From the NCBI GenBank assembly GCA_004194705.1, contig SADC01000469.1, positions 18,323 through 82,322 of the forward strand: 64,000 bases of DNA. Direction: 5' to 3'. Positions within the stretch are counted from its first letter, which is position 1; each line of letters starts with the position of its first letter. Source of the DNA: Ditylenchus dipsaci. Its lineage: Eukaryota > Nematoda > Chromadorea > Rhabditida > Anguinidae. The notes beneath the pieces were generated by a model, which was not told the origin of the DNA, searched no databases, and was given only the letters and a program-made list of their open reading frames with translations. Shown piece after piece: positions 1-14,673 of the stretch. A program made the position numbers and the translations under genes.

Positions 1-176
1 AAATACTTTCCCTTGCACTTTGCACCCTGTATTCCATTAGAAGTTCATTGAGTTTCGAAAACCGAATTTTTTGTAGAACAATTTGCTTTTCAGTAAAATC
101 TTGCTATCAAACTTTTCCTTATTTACCTATACCTAGACTGTAGACGAAACTTTATTTCAACCATACTTTACAAAGT

Positions 177-3799
<3,623 letters not shown>

Positions 3800-3869
3800 C
3801 TAAAATGCAAATATTATTCAAAAGAACACATTTTGAAAAATTTCTCACCATTTACGCAAATTAGTTGCT

Positions 3870-4850
3870 TTGACTCGAGATTGCGCAACAAAAATATGTT
3901 TCTGCTAAATAAATAGGCCCTATTCAAGCATCTTTTCTCTTATTTTGTTGAGGCACAATTAAATTATCATGTGGGTAAGCTGAAATGATTAGCAAATAGA
4001 AAAAAGAACGACAAGTATTGAGAGAAAAAACTAGAGTGGCCAAATAAAACAAAAATAAAGAGTTTTATGCATGCAGCCTATGGCGCGTTTACAATTCATT
4101 ACCCCCCAAAAGCAATAAATTTTATTTTTGTTGTTAAAAATGCTTTTAGTTCGATTAACTCTATGCTGTTAACAAAAAAAACATGTGTGGGCAGCTCTTC
4201 TACTGTTGAAATTTAAAAAAAAATTTCAATAGACAAGTATATCATATACTTTTGCCTAGGCTTAACTGAGCGAACAAGACATAACAAAAAAAAAACTAAA
4301 TTTATTTGTTCTCTAGTCAAAACAAGGTTACCTTGGAAACCTTTTTTAGCTGTTTTCTGGTTCGCAAATCTTTTTATTTCTTTCGATATTGTATTTTCGT
4401 GCAAACTAATATACAGGGTAGAATGAAAAAAAATACTAGAGATAGAAAAACGACAACCAGCATCATTCCGTGACGGAATTATTCACCTAGATTGAACCAG
4501 GACCGGGACCAGGATTTTGTGAACCCACTGAGCGGGAAATTGTACGAGATCACGGTTAAATGGCCGGGATTTCAGTTGGCTTAATTTGAGCTGCAACGTA
4601 AAAAACTTTCGAACTTGTTCAAGAATTTTTTTAGCAAAAAAGCAGCAATTAAATTCGCAAGTATTTTTTTTGAATACATAACCGCTGCCACAGATAAAAT
4701 AGCTCTTTAAATAACATTAACTTTCAAATCTGACCATGCTGCTTGGTACCAAGCAGCTTTTTCCTAATTTCATTCGTCAATCTAGTTCTGGAAAATTTCG
4801 GAGAATTTAGATTTTACCAGTTCTTTTTAGAAAGCTAAAATTTGACGGTA
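3870..4850. other. Nothing recognised
   Basis: Low-GC sequence with poly-T/poly-A runs and no gene or clear repeat that I can support. It may hold 5' exons of the zinc-finger gene, but none could be fixed. Confidence 0.4.
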
Positions 4851-4935
4851 CAGTCAATGTTTGATTTGACGTGACCCTGGATTTAACGATACCTTTACCC
4901 GATCCAAATTCTATCATCAAATCAAAGGTTGACTG
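4851..4935. mobile_element. 85-bp pogo-like MITE
   Basis: CAGTCAATGTTTGATTTGA at the left and TCAAATCAAAGGTTGACTG at the right form an inverted repeat with one unpaired base. TA flanks both ends (4849-4850, 4936-4937), as for Tc1/mariner/pogo insertions. Confidence 0.75.
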
Positions 4936-5645
4936 TATATATGAAAGCAGAGTCTTATTGGCAAAAGTTTTAAGGTTTGCATAAAATTTTTGTTGAAAAT
5001 TTCCGTTCCTATCTCTGAAAAATACGGACATTTTTTTTATCGAAATGATTGACTTTTATTCTTTTTACGAAACATATCTCAATTTCTGGTGTACAAATTT
5101 TGGTGCGTGTGCGTTTGGCCACTTTGTGACATTTTTGAATTCGCGCCTTTTTTATTTTTTAAACACCTTCTGCTCGATCGATATGTGTACCAAGTTATTG
5201 TCTTTGTGCTTACTCCACATGAATATTTAATTCTTTTCTTAGATCTTTGCTTAGATGAAGCGTTTGCTTGGAATAACTTGGTCCTCTTCAAAAAACTGCA
5301 GGAGCTAAAAAAAACTTTCCGCTACAAATTCGGCCCGATTCAAAAGTCGATTTTTTGGCTGAAAAGTGTCGACCGCCACCATAAATATTTATAAGGCATA
5401 TTTCGGCATGTTAAAACGTTCAAAAAGATCAATTTTGCGTTTTGGGTGAAGACCATATAACAAAATTAAGCGCGAAAAAGTCTAGTCTGCGGTCTTCACA
5501 ATTTTTATGCTACATAATTCAGCTGTTTATGGAAGGTTTTAGAGTGGTTACCTAGCATTTGGGCGTTGATAATGCGCTGATACCTTTTGAATGAGGCGTC
5601 ACAATAAAAACCACCTTGAAATAACAGAACATATGGATAATTTGG

Positions 5646-5909
5646 CGCTACTGTAATACAGCCTACAAACCCCACGCCCCCAAAAAAACCCTCCTGTAAT
5701 ATACACCCCTTCCCCAATAATTTTTAGGCTAGGAATTAGACCTAGCTTCTAGGCTTAGGCTTAGGGTCGTAGCATTAGGCTCAGGGATAACACGTAATAA
5801 TTTTACTACTTTTCCAAAGAAAGTATGATTTTCGGGATACCTGAAAATTATTGGGGGGGGGGGGTATATTACAGTAGCTTTGGGGGGGGGATGGTATATG
5901 ACAGTAGCG
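5646..5909. repeat. Foldback MITE with C/G tracts
   Basis: CGCTACTGTAATA at the left and TATGACAGTAGCG at the right pair. Inside, CCCCAATAATTTTT (5713-5726) faces AAAATTATTGGGG, followed by runs of more than ten and nine G. Copies of TTAGGC inside are too few and too degenerate to be telomeric. Confidence 0.6.
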
Positions 5910-6524
5910 TCGATAATTTTATTAGCAAAATTAACGCACAGCACACCACAACAAATGAACATAAGGAAATATGCAACAAGTGAACTTTGTTTCCGCTGTA
6001 TTCTTGATTCCGGTATTTATTTAGACAGACAAGATCAATGCGACTCCCACTTTGGTGGCAGGCTTGTGAAAAATAATGATTACATTTTTTTTCTATATTA
6101 AAAATTTGTGTTAATTTAGAGAACCCTGATGTAAAGACACATAGAAAAATATGTTAATCAAATCCGTGCTGATCATATTGGTGTTGATCAAATTGATGCC
6201 AACTTTAAAAATCTTTTAAATAGACTCTACTGCAACGCAAGTACTTTTTCCGTTTTAGATACAAGGTGAGTTCAGAATTTTTTTTCTTCAAGTTTCTTTA
6301 AAAAGTGCTGTCAGTGTAGAAAACCAGTGGTTTTAATTTTTGAAATTATCATGACAATATATGTAAAAAACGTAATATATCAAGAAATCAGTCTTGCTTA
6401 CAATACTTTTTGGGAGCTACTTCGATATACCCCCTCCCCCCAAATCAACTTTTTTCAAAATGTTTCCAAACCCTATATCGACCTAAAATGGCTCAGTAGT
6501 TCAAAAAAAGCATTATTTGCGTTT

Positions 6525-6650
6525 ACCCCTGCGCCCCCGAAGGGGGCGCAGGGGGCTTGGTTGGTTAGAGATGCGCGCACGCACTTACCTTAGACATAAT
6601 TCCGAGCAAGACTCTTGATCAAAAATGCATTTAGAGACTCTTTTTGCCTA
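6525..6650. repeat. Foldback family FB1 copy
   Basis: GC-rich hairpin (CCCCTGCGCCCCC / GGGGGCGCAGGGG) followed by GGCTTGG, AGAGATGCGCGCACGCAC and CTTACCTTAGACAT, then AGAGACTCTTTTTGCCTAG. Confidence 0.65.
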
Positions 6651-6724
6651 GATCCAGATTTATTTCACATCAGATTCGTGTTCAGCGTAGTCGATTTGCT
6701 CGAAAACTGATCTTACTACAAATA

Positions 6725-7314
6725 CAGGGTGGCCCAAAAAAACCTGAAAAAATCCGAAAAATTTTGTCAAGGGCTTCCGCGCACTGTCTGATACACAGAT
6801 TTTCTTGCGTAAGCAAGGATGTTTAAATAACGGTTGTGAGTCCGGTACCGAGTCCTCTCATTCTGCCGTAGTCTTAGGTCTAGCTCTCGTAGCATGAGAT
6901 TAACGCGGCTTGCTGCACAGGGTTAACTCACTAAGTGGTTTCTTCCCACATGTTGCTTGCCTTGAAGCTGACTTATGACTAAGACTGCAACGGTCCATCT
7001 TTGTTACACCAAATTCAATATAAAGAATAGAGACACGATAAAAAAAAATAAGTGAATGCGACACGCAAAATTTCAATGACTGAACTGTCTAATTTAACTG
7101 TTCAAAAAGTCTGAATTTGAACGGCAAATTCGGACATATTTTTTTTGAAATTTTGCTGTGATTTTTCGAAATGTTTTTGCACTAGCACGTAGCTCTTTGA
7201 TCTCGGCTTTTGAACAAGCTACAAACACTGCTGAATAATGTTAGTAATATATAAATTCAAAAGTCTTAAACAAAACAGTGTGATTATGAAAATTTTCATT
7301 TTTGGGGCACCCTG
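6725..7314. mobile_element. Tc1/mariner-like nonautonomous element, copy 1
   Basis: TA target duplication (6723-6724, 7315-7316). Ends CAGGGTGGCCCAAAAA and GGGG-CACCCTG are inverted. The 590-bp body is almost the same as 17821-18412 in opposite orientation and is partly shared with 53263-53631. No transposase frame was seen. Confidence 0.85.
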
Positions 7315-7431
7315 TAGATCAGCGTCAAATTTCGAATTCCTGTCGAGACAAAAAATATTTAAAATATTGAATTTTTGAAAGCTCAAATACTTTTTGTCTC
7401 GATAGGAATTCGAAATTTGAGATCAGTTTTC

Positions 7432-7510
7432 TTAAAGGGCCTGACCTCTTCCTACTCGGTGGTCCCCCGCCAATTCAAAAATTTTCCCTTCATCATTGGA
7501 CTTCTGTATT
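7432..7510. repeat. Partial copy of the GGGCCTGACC foldback element
   Basis: Matches one arm of the element at 8049-8284 (GGGCCTGACCTCTTCCTACT, then GGTGGTCC and CAATTCAAAAATTTTCCC) but lacks the other arm. Confidence 0.6.
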
Positions 7511-7976
7511 AATCTGTATAATTCTGTATAATATTTGTTTGCGAACAGACAGATAAAATCGAATGTCGAGACTCGATTAACACCGAGCCGCCATTGCCTT
7601 GGTCCCCCCTGTAGATTTTTAAAAATACATTTGCTTATAATTTACCTTTGGTATTGTGACACCCTCATAAGTTCGATTAGTATTCGACACTATTTTATAC
7701 ACATTTAAAAAAAAGTGTCGGGCCTAGCTGGGGATCGAACTTTGGGGTTTCATTTTATTGAAACTTGACCTTGGAAAATATGTTTTGAAAATCCACGGAG
7801 GGGAGGCGGACCAGGCAATTTTGGTCTATTTTGACATGTTCATCAAGTCTCCGGATTCAATTTTTCTGTTTTTTTCTCATTAGAAAAATATTGAAATTCT
7901 ATCGACAATGCTCTACAAGATGGCATTAGCAGAATTTTTGAATTGAATCGTACAGTTAGATCGGTTTTCTTGTAAG

Positions 7977-8035
7977 TAGTGTAGTGTAAAGCAGCGTCGT
8001 ATCGTCAACATTGTTAGTAGGTTCGATTCCAGTGC
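7977..8035 (+). repeat. tRNA-like SINE head
   Basis: A-box-like TAGTGTAGTGTAAAGC at about 7977 and a perfect B box GGTTCGATTCC at 8020-8030. The acceptor stem does not close into a tRNA, so this is a tRNA-derived repeat, not a tRNA gene. Confidence 0.5.
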
Positions 8036-8048
8036 CGGTTTGCTTTTT

Positions 8049-8284
8049 TAAAGGGCCTGACCTCTTCCTACTCGGTGGTCCCCGCCAATTCAAAAATTTT
8101 CCCTTCATCATTGGACTCTGTACGGATTTTTCCGCTAGTTTCTAACAAAACTAAGCCTAAAATTTGATTTCAGGCCTAGTTTTGTTAGAAACGTGGCGGA
8201 AAAATACGTACAGAAGTCCAATGATCGAGGAAAATTTTTGAATGGCGGGGACCACGAGTAGGAGAGAGGTCAGGCCCTTTAAGA
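8049..8284. repeat. Foldback MITE, GGGCCTGACC arms
   Basis: Near-complete palindrome. The left arm runs TTAAAGGGCCTGACC, GGTGGTCCCCGCC, TTCTAACAAAACTAAGCC; the right arm is its inverse ending GGTCAGGCCCTTTAA. Related arms (TTTCTAACAAAAC) occur near 37660, 42600, 47550 and 56650. Confidence 0.75.
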
Positions 8285-8425
8285 TCAGTTTCCAAGCAAT
8301 CGACTACGCTGAACACAATCTGATGTGAAATTTCGAAATTGTCAGTTTACACTGCAGTGAAGGCAAACTACAGTGACCTATCTTACAGAAGCCATAACTT
8401 TGCGAGGAATTCGAACGAGCAACCC

Positions 8426-9482
8426 TTACGAATCTGATTTAGCATCCGCAAACAGCTATCTCATTGGATTTAGCTTAAGTACCACTAGTACGATTTTACG
8501 AGTACGATTACCCCAATTCATTGCAATGAAGAGTTGTTGGTCTTTGGCCTCGAAGCGGCCAAATATCTTTGGTATTGACGGTGCAAAAGGTGTGAAAGAG
8601 ATTAAAATGAAAAAGGTTGGCTTAGAGAAAAATACTCTTTGGACATAAGACGTTTGTCCAATTTTGGATAAAAGTGACAAACGTCTACGCACCATACTTT
8701 ACGGTTTAAATGCAAACCGCAAATTTTGAAAAACCGCATCGCAAAAACGCCCGCAACCTGTTTGCAACACTAATTTTTCGTGAATTTCCAAATCTAGTTT
8801 AATCAATAAAAATGCACAAAACTTTTTTGTGCATTTTATTTTACGGCTGCATTTTTTAGATACTGATCTTTTTCGATTTGCACATACTCTTTTGGTCAGG
8901 CGCGTTTACGTTGTCCTACTCAACAACTATGACAGTACCAGTATATTCATTACTCTGGACAGATGCTTTGCCATCAAGTTTCCATTCCAATACAATGACA
9001 GAAAAAGAACTTGGCTTTTTAGAAGTAGTTGCTTAGTGATTTTCTTTGTTTACTTGTCTAGCTTTTATTTTTCCAGCTAGAACTACCGCTAGATTTACCT
9101 GCAGGTTGGCCCATGTTTTATGTTAGCGCATACACCTAATTTAATAGTTTAGTGAAATACTGTGAAAATGTATCTTGCTTACTCAACAAATACAATGGAA
9201 AGTACCACTTGCAGTTAAAATTATTTATTGGTTTGCTTAATCTGTGTGCACTTGCTACTTTTTTTTTCCTCTGCAAAAGCAACAGCTAAATAACATTGTG
9301 AGCTGGAATAAATTAAAAATATTATAGATAGAAAATTACCACTGCAAAAGTTTGAAGAATTTGGAGTCGATCTTAAGATTTTTGGATACTAGGCAAACAT
9401 CTAAAAAGCAAAATCGTACTAGTGGTACTTAAGCTAAATTCACAATGAGAAGGCTGTTCGCGGATGCTTAAACAGATTCGTC
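8426..9482. repeat. Inverted repeat pair flanking a receptor fragment
   Basis: About 75 bp at 8426-8510 (GCATCCGCAAACAGC, AGCTTAAGTACCACTAGTAC) recurs inverted at 9408-9482. The 7TM fragment 8829-9080 lies between the arms. No clear target duplication was seen, so it may be a foldback element or an inverted duplication. Confidence 0.55.
8829..9080 (+). pseudogene. 7TM chemoreceptor fragment (TM3-TM4)
   Basis: The open frame carries [17 protein letters not shown] after a hydrophobic segment, then a second hydrophobic stretch (LVIFFVYLSSFYF). The LDRC..I.FP.QYN..KRT block is the cytoplasmic end of TM3 in a rhodopsin-like receptor and is shared with 49344-49528 (-). A splice acceptor (TTTTTTAG) precedes it at about 8857, where the paralogue has one. 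Beyond 9080 the frame is broken by stops, though nucleotide similarity to the paralogue continues to about 9300. It is isolated from its TM1-2 exon, so I call it a pseudogene fragment. The nematode chemoreceptor subfamily is not assignable by eye. Confidence 0.55.
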
Positions 9483-10225
9483 ACACAGAAATGGCCATAA
9501 TTTTTTTTAATTTTTAAAATAGTTTCTGTTGGTACCATTTATAGCTAAGATTCAGGGCTACCAGCAAAGCTATTAATAAGCAGATGCTGTTGAACAAAAA
9601 TGAGTTAAAAAGAAAAGAATTCGCCAAGCATCCGCACTCAAATTTGAATCAGATATTTGGCGATTCTTAAAATTTTACCTGAGTTTTGGAAGCCATTTTC
9701 ACGCATTCAATATCTCATTTGATAGCCCTAAACCTCAACTATCTATTTCTCTAACTGGCGCCCCGGTTTAAAATTTATGTTATTATTTACTGCTTGAGCT
9801 GTCTAAAAATACCTGCGTGTGATTTCAAAATCTAACAGGCACTTTTTACACAGCTCAAACAGTAAATTAAAACACGAGTTTTGAACCACTTAAAGTTTGA
9901 AAAAATTGCAGGCTTCTATTGCCGCCCCGGGCGGCAATTGGAGGAAAATACAGTATATGCTGTAAGAAGCTATATAAGGAACTAAAAAAATAAAAAACTA
10001 CACCAACTGAATAATTTTGGGAAAACAGTAAAAAAGCGAAGATTCTGTTTCGCAGATACTTAGTGAGTAGTCTGTTTCAGCATCCAAAAAAACTCCTCAT
10101 TGTGAATGCACCTTTAAACAAATAAACTTATTTGAACAAGTTTGCAAAACATATGCACTGTGGTGAAAAAATCATAAAATTGAGGGGATGGTGTTGCATG
10201 GTTGTTTCTGACAGATAATATAATA
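9483..10225. other. Nothing recognised
   Basis: AT-rich. One short echo of the 8426 arm (CAGCATCC..CTCATTGTGAATG at about 10078); no coding signal. Confidence 0.4.
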
Positions 10226-11470
10226 CAGTCCACTCTCGATACAGTGTAGTGCGCGGGGACTGGAAAAATATACACTATATCGAGAGTTACACTATATCGA
10301 GAGTATACTATATCTAAGGTTTCCCAACAAAAAAGTCAATGTTGTACACTATATCGATAGTTTTCGCCTTAATGACCTGAAACCCAAATCAAAAAGATAT
10401 TTTATTCGACAAAAATAATAATGGTACCATGTGAGAAATGAATCAACGGTTAGACGAGAAGTAACTGGTCATTTTTGATGTACATTTATGCTTGTTCACG
10501 TTGTTCGAGTTAGTGTTTAGAGTTCGAGTTCGGGTAAGAGTGTTCATGTACTCAAAAAATCCGAACTCTAACTCTAACTCGAAGGTGTTCACGTACATCG
10601 AGTTAGAGTTCGAGGTCGCGCTTGAAAGTGCTTATGTATATAGCTCAGATGGCTCAGAATTTCGCCCCTGAGCGGTCAAAATCCACTAAAAGTTAGTTTT
10701 CAGGCCGTTTACTACAAGGGAATCCGAGTTATATGCATCATCACCTTCAAATTCGACCTCGAACTCGAGGTACGTCAACACCCTCGAGTTAGAGTTCGAG
10801 TTCGGATCAGAGGTGTTCACGTAATCAAAAACCCGAACTCTAACTCGAACTCTGACTCTAACTCGAAACAACGTAAACAAGCCATTACATTATCATGTTG
10901 TTTTTCGCTCTCTTCGTAAAAATATTCTTCTGATGCATCGGCAAAACTAAGCACGCATGATCATCAGAATGTTGTTTTATATAATGACTGGCAAAATCAA
11001 ACGCTCTATAAGCTTTCAACCGTCTCTTAATTGTTTCACCTTCACTGCCCTTCACTACATTTCTTTTCGTTCTTTAACCTCGGCAAAAAAATCCAAGAAT
11101 TCAATTGTAGCTCATCGTACCCTTTATTAATGAATTTGGCGCTTTTATTTATTACTGATTTCTTCTAGTTCAAAGTAATCAAACTCACTCTTTTTCAGTA
11201 CTTATTGCTCAATTTGCAAAAAACGGATAAATTTACATTTTAGAGACAGCAATTTCAATAAAATTGGAAAATATACACTTTATCGAGAGCTGTTTTCTTT
11301 GTCGGACCGCAAAAAATATACACTATATCGAGAGTTTCACTGTATCGAGAGTGCACTATATCGAAGGTATGGCTCCTTATGTTTTTAAATTAACCAACCA
11401 AGTCGTAAAAAAACATACACTGTATCGAGAGTTACACTATATCAAGAGTGCACTATATCGAGAGTAGACT
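10226..11470. mobile_element. pogo/Tigger-like nonautonomous element
   Basis: TA on both sides (10224-10225, 11471-11472). Ends CAGTCCACTCTCGATACAG and CTATATCGAGAGTAGACTG are inverted. The subterminal motif ACTATATCGAGAG is repeated at both ends (10268-10310; 11270-11465). It is inserted in the TM1-2 exon of a chemoreceptor copy (11471-11688). Confidence 0.85.
10490..10884. repeat. Nested element with TCGAGTTAGAG words
   Basis: GCTTGTTCACGTTGTTCGAG at the left is mirrored by CTCGAAACAACGTAAACAAGC at the right (two arms of 20-21 bases). Between them are many copies of CGAGTTAGAGTTCGAG and its inverse. No exact target duplication was found. Confidence 0.6.
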
Positions 11471-11688
11471 GTATAGACAAGCATAGAACTAGAGAACCTC
11501 TGTGTCTTTTGACTTTTAGACTTGAAATAAAAGTTGTAAAACATATAAGAGAATAATGAAATAGATAGAAATTGACAAGCCAATATTATAATTGTTTCGC
11601 ACTGTTCAAATAAAATAAGTAGTTTGTTGAGGTCATTTTGCCTAAAATATTTATATTTTGTAAAAAGGCATAAAAAATGAGCGGACAA
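11437..11688 (-). pseudogene. 7TM chemoreceptor fragment (TM1 exon)
   Basis: Frame with a hydrophobic segment ILACQFLSISLFSYMFYNFY followed by [16 protein letters not shown]. It matches the first exon of the receptor at 52996-53255 ([14 protein letters not shown]...[14 protein letters not shown]). After SSML the frame runs into the end of the pogo-like element at 11470, which replaces the TM2 coding part. Its TM3 counterpart (8829-9080) is on the other strand, so this copy is rearranged. Confidence 0.55.
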
Positions 11689-11935
11689 CTTGCAAGACTA
11701 GAAATTTTTTTCTAATCGCAGCGCAGTGGATAAGCTCGCGTTTTTTTAACCAATCGAAAATGTACCGAAAGACCCCGAAAAGACGGGATTGAACATACTT
11801 TTGTAGTCGAGCAGTCAAAATTCACTCTTTTCGTTAAATGTACTTTTCAAAAAAATTCATATCTTTACGCTTTTTTGTTCAGCTTAATGATCAAAACTGG
11901 GTAGAATACGCTTATATAAGGTGGTTTAGGTTTAA

Positions 11936-12198
11936 TTTACCTATACCCCCACACTCAATTAACCTTGACCTCTACCAATAAATCAGCTTGGGAGACCAAG
12001 TTTAAAAATTTCGATTTGAAATTTTTCATTTTAAAATCTCAAAAAACAGGTCTCTAACCAATAAATTTGATCTTTTGATTATTTTTATGTAAAAAAAATT
12101 ATTGCTAGTAAAAAGTGGAAAAAAATTGCCTTGGTCCCTCAAGCTGATTTGCTGGTGGGGTCAAGGCTAGTTGAGTGGTGGGGGTAAAGCTAAAGTGC
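11936..12198. repeat. Foldback MITE with GCTTGGGGGACCAAG-type arms
   Basis: TTTACCTATACCCCCACACT at the left faces a diverged inverse ending GGGGGTAAAGCTAAA at the right. Inner arms CAGCTTGGGAGACCAAG and CTTGGTCCCTCAAGCTG pair. It is related to the outer arms of FB1 elements. Confidence 0.65.
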
Positions 12199-12199
12199 T

Positions 12200-13800
12200 C
12201 TGGTGGTTTACTATGGTCTCTAAAGCAAGAATTCAAATTTTGGCCAGAAAAAATTCCGAAAATGTTCAAAACACGTTTTCTGCATATTAAAAGTACTATA
12301 TTTACAAAAACATAATTTCGGGGTGTTACGAGAGCTCTCCGAATGACCTACTCGGGCCTGATAAAGTGATTGTTATTTTAAAAAGTTCGAAAAATTTTAT
12401 AGCCGCATTTTGAAAAAGCTGTTTAGAACAATTTCTAAATTCGATTAACTCAATAACAATTTCTAAATCTATCTATTGTGTAAAAATTCTGGTTAACAAG
12501 ATAAAATCTCAAACTGCAAAGAAGTTATATTTTAAAAACTCATTTCATACTTTGTATTAGTGTTGACTAAACTAGATATTTTGTCAATGAGTACAAAATC
12601 TAGGCATTAAAAATTAGGAGAGCTTCTTTCAGATATTTGACTAATCACCAATTTATGAAGCGTTTTCTTATATACCATACAAACAAAGACTTTGAATAAT
12701 CAGAACACGAATAAGAGCTCACCAAACTACGACCTACTTTTTGTCAATACAAAAATTTTCTGCCAAATGGCTACGAATCTCTGTTTACTGTAGATTTTAT
12801 ATTATTTCAACTTTTAAGCAAAATAATTTCACATACAGCCAATATTATTCAACGCAAAGATATCAGCTAAAGTACACTATACCGCTTAGCTCAGAAACAC
12901 CTAAAATCGTCCTTCTTGACTTTTTAGCATCTAAAACGTGTGAAAAGGGTGTTTTTAGGGCGCGGCCAGCATTTTTGATAAAAAAAGTCAACCAAAAATT
13001 AAACTTTCGCCCTGTGATCCACTGTGATTCCATTTCATAATTTTCGGTAAATTACGTTTAAAAGTCTCCTAAGTAACTTTAATAACCAAGACTAATAACA
13101 ATGTTTTTTTTCTGACACTTTACATAAAAATTCTATTGTGAAAAAAAAAGTTTGTCTAAATCTGATTCTTTCTGCCTTAAGGACAAGTTAAATCCCGGTT
13201 GTCTTACCAGGGTAAAACATAATTTTTACAGAATAAGAACATATCCTAGGATGAAAATGAATAATTGAAATATCACAAAATAAAATATTTTTTTTTGAAA
13301 GTTTGGGCGCCTGTCCACTCTTGTATTACGCATATGCCGCACAGAAAAAACAACAATTTATTCAAAACTCAAATCAATAAAATCCTCCGCATCAAAACAT
13401 CTTAATTCCGCATCGTGCAATGTATTACTCACATGAGAGTCTCAATGGTTCTTAAGATCTAAATCTCGTTCACTATCACATAATCGTGACCATCCACTTG
13501 ACTAGCTACACTGACAATACGGAGAAAGTAAGAATACGAATACAAAAAACTAGAGAAAAATTTGCATTTGCAACGCTTTTCTATACACCAAAAAAAGCCA
13601 AAAATCTCCTCTATCTAAATGACCAGACCAATTTTTTGAGGACAGAATTTCAAAAACTAGAGACCATATGAGTAAACAAAAAATTTTCCGAGTAAAAATA
13701 TGTGTTTTTGCGTTTTTTATAAGTTTCATAAGTTTTAATTCAGCCCCTGGGCTGAATTTTTATATTAAAATAAATATTAATTATTATTTTTTATATGAAT
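12200..13800. other. Nothing recognised
   Basis: AT-rich, with a poly-A-rich stretch around 13140. The open frames here (up to 99 codons) have no coding character that I can defend. Confidence 0.4.
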
Positions 13801-13801
13801 T

Positions 13802-14053
13802 TACCGTATTCTCTCTATTAATTCCACATGTGGGATTATTTTTCAATCGTCCGAAATCGGAAAAATTTGGGGTCGATCTCGAGATTTTCGGGAGCCCAAC
13901 CAAAATCTGAAAAGTGGAATCAGTAGAACTCGTGGGAGTTAAGAAAATACAATAAACAGCTTTGTTAAATTTTTTCTCTGAGCTGAGATACAGGTCCTCG
14001 AAGTTGGGGGTGGGTTTAATAGAGAGTGTGGAACTAATAGAGAGAATACGGTA
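13802..14053. mobile_element. TACCGTATT-ended MITE, copy 1
   Basis: TACCGTATTCTCTCTATTA at the left is mirrored by TAATAGAGAGAATACGGTA at the right. Internal order (CGGAAAAATTTGGGGTCGAT, GTGGAATCAGTAGA, GAGCTGAGATA) is shared with 55171-55420 and 58764-59015. Confidence 0.8.
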
Positions 14054-14240
14054 TATTAATATTAAAATTGTAAATTAAAATGGCCCTAACTCTGAAGTTC
14101 TAGTTAAAGGACCATACTTGTTGATGACAATGAGAATTTGGCAAATACAAATGCGCGCGGGACACTTTTCTTTATTCCAAAATACTTCTGAATTATGTAC
14201 TGTTGTATATGGAAATAAAAAACTAAATTTATTTAAGTGA

Positions 14241-14313
14241 TCCAGGTGGCTCACTGGTATAGCAGCGTGGTCTGTGCAAGTAGATCTCAGGTTCAATTCC
14301 CGCATCTGCGCAG
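14241..14313 (+). repeat. tRNA-like SINE head
   Basis: A-box-like TGGCTCACTGGTATAGC and B box GGTTCAATTCC (14290-14300), followed by CGCATCTGCGC. Spacing is tRNA-like but the stems are imperfect. Confidence 0.5.
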
Positions 14314-14673
14314 TTATTTTATTTTCATTATTTACATTGTCGTCAATATAAAATAAAAGATTTAAAAAAAATTCGGAGTAAAAAAAGTGCACTGCGCGAA
14401 TTATAAAATTATGCAGACTTTTGTGTAGTTTACTAATAAACAATATTAAGCTTTTTTTTTGCAATGTTATTGTAGATCATTAGACTAGTCTTTTATTGAC
14501 GACTAGAAATTTGAAAATTAAATATATTATTGACGACACTGAACTCCAATAAAATTGGCCAACAAAGTGATCCCTGCAAATATCGAGTGAGAGTTAGGAA
14601 TCTTGCAAGAATATCGGCTCTGTATATGTTCGACGATACGCTTGAAAAAATATGCCTTAGTACCTGTTGTGGT

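Noticed and set aside
5089..5394. 101-codon + ORF
   Set aside because: Cys/Phe/Leu-rich translation of T-rich DNA; no motif, no splice context, competing frames equally long.
5740..5775. TTAGGC-like repeats suggesting a telomere
   Set aside because: Only two or three adjacent units inside a MITE; the nematode telomere needs long uniform arrays.
14075..14464. 129-codon minus ORF
   Set aside because: It runs through a tRNA-like SINE head and AT-rich DNA and has no coding character.
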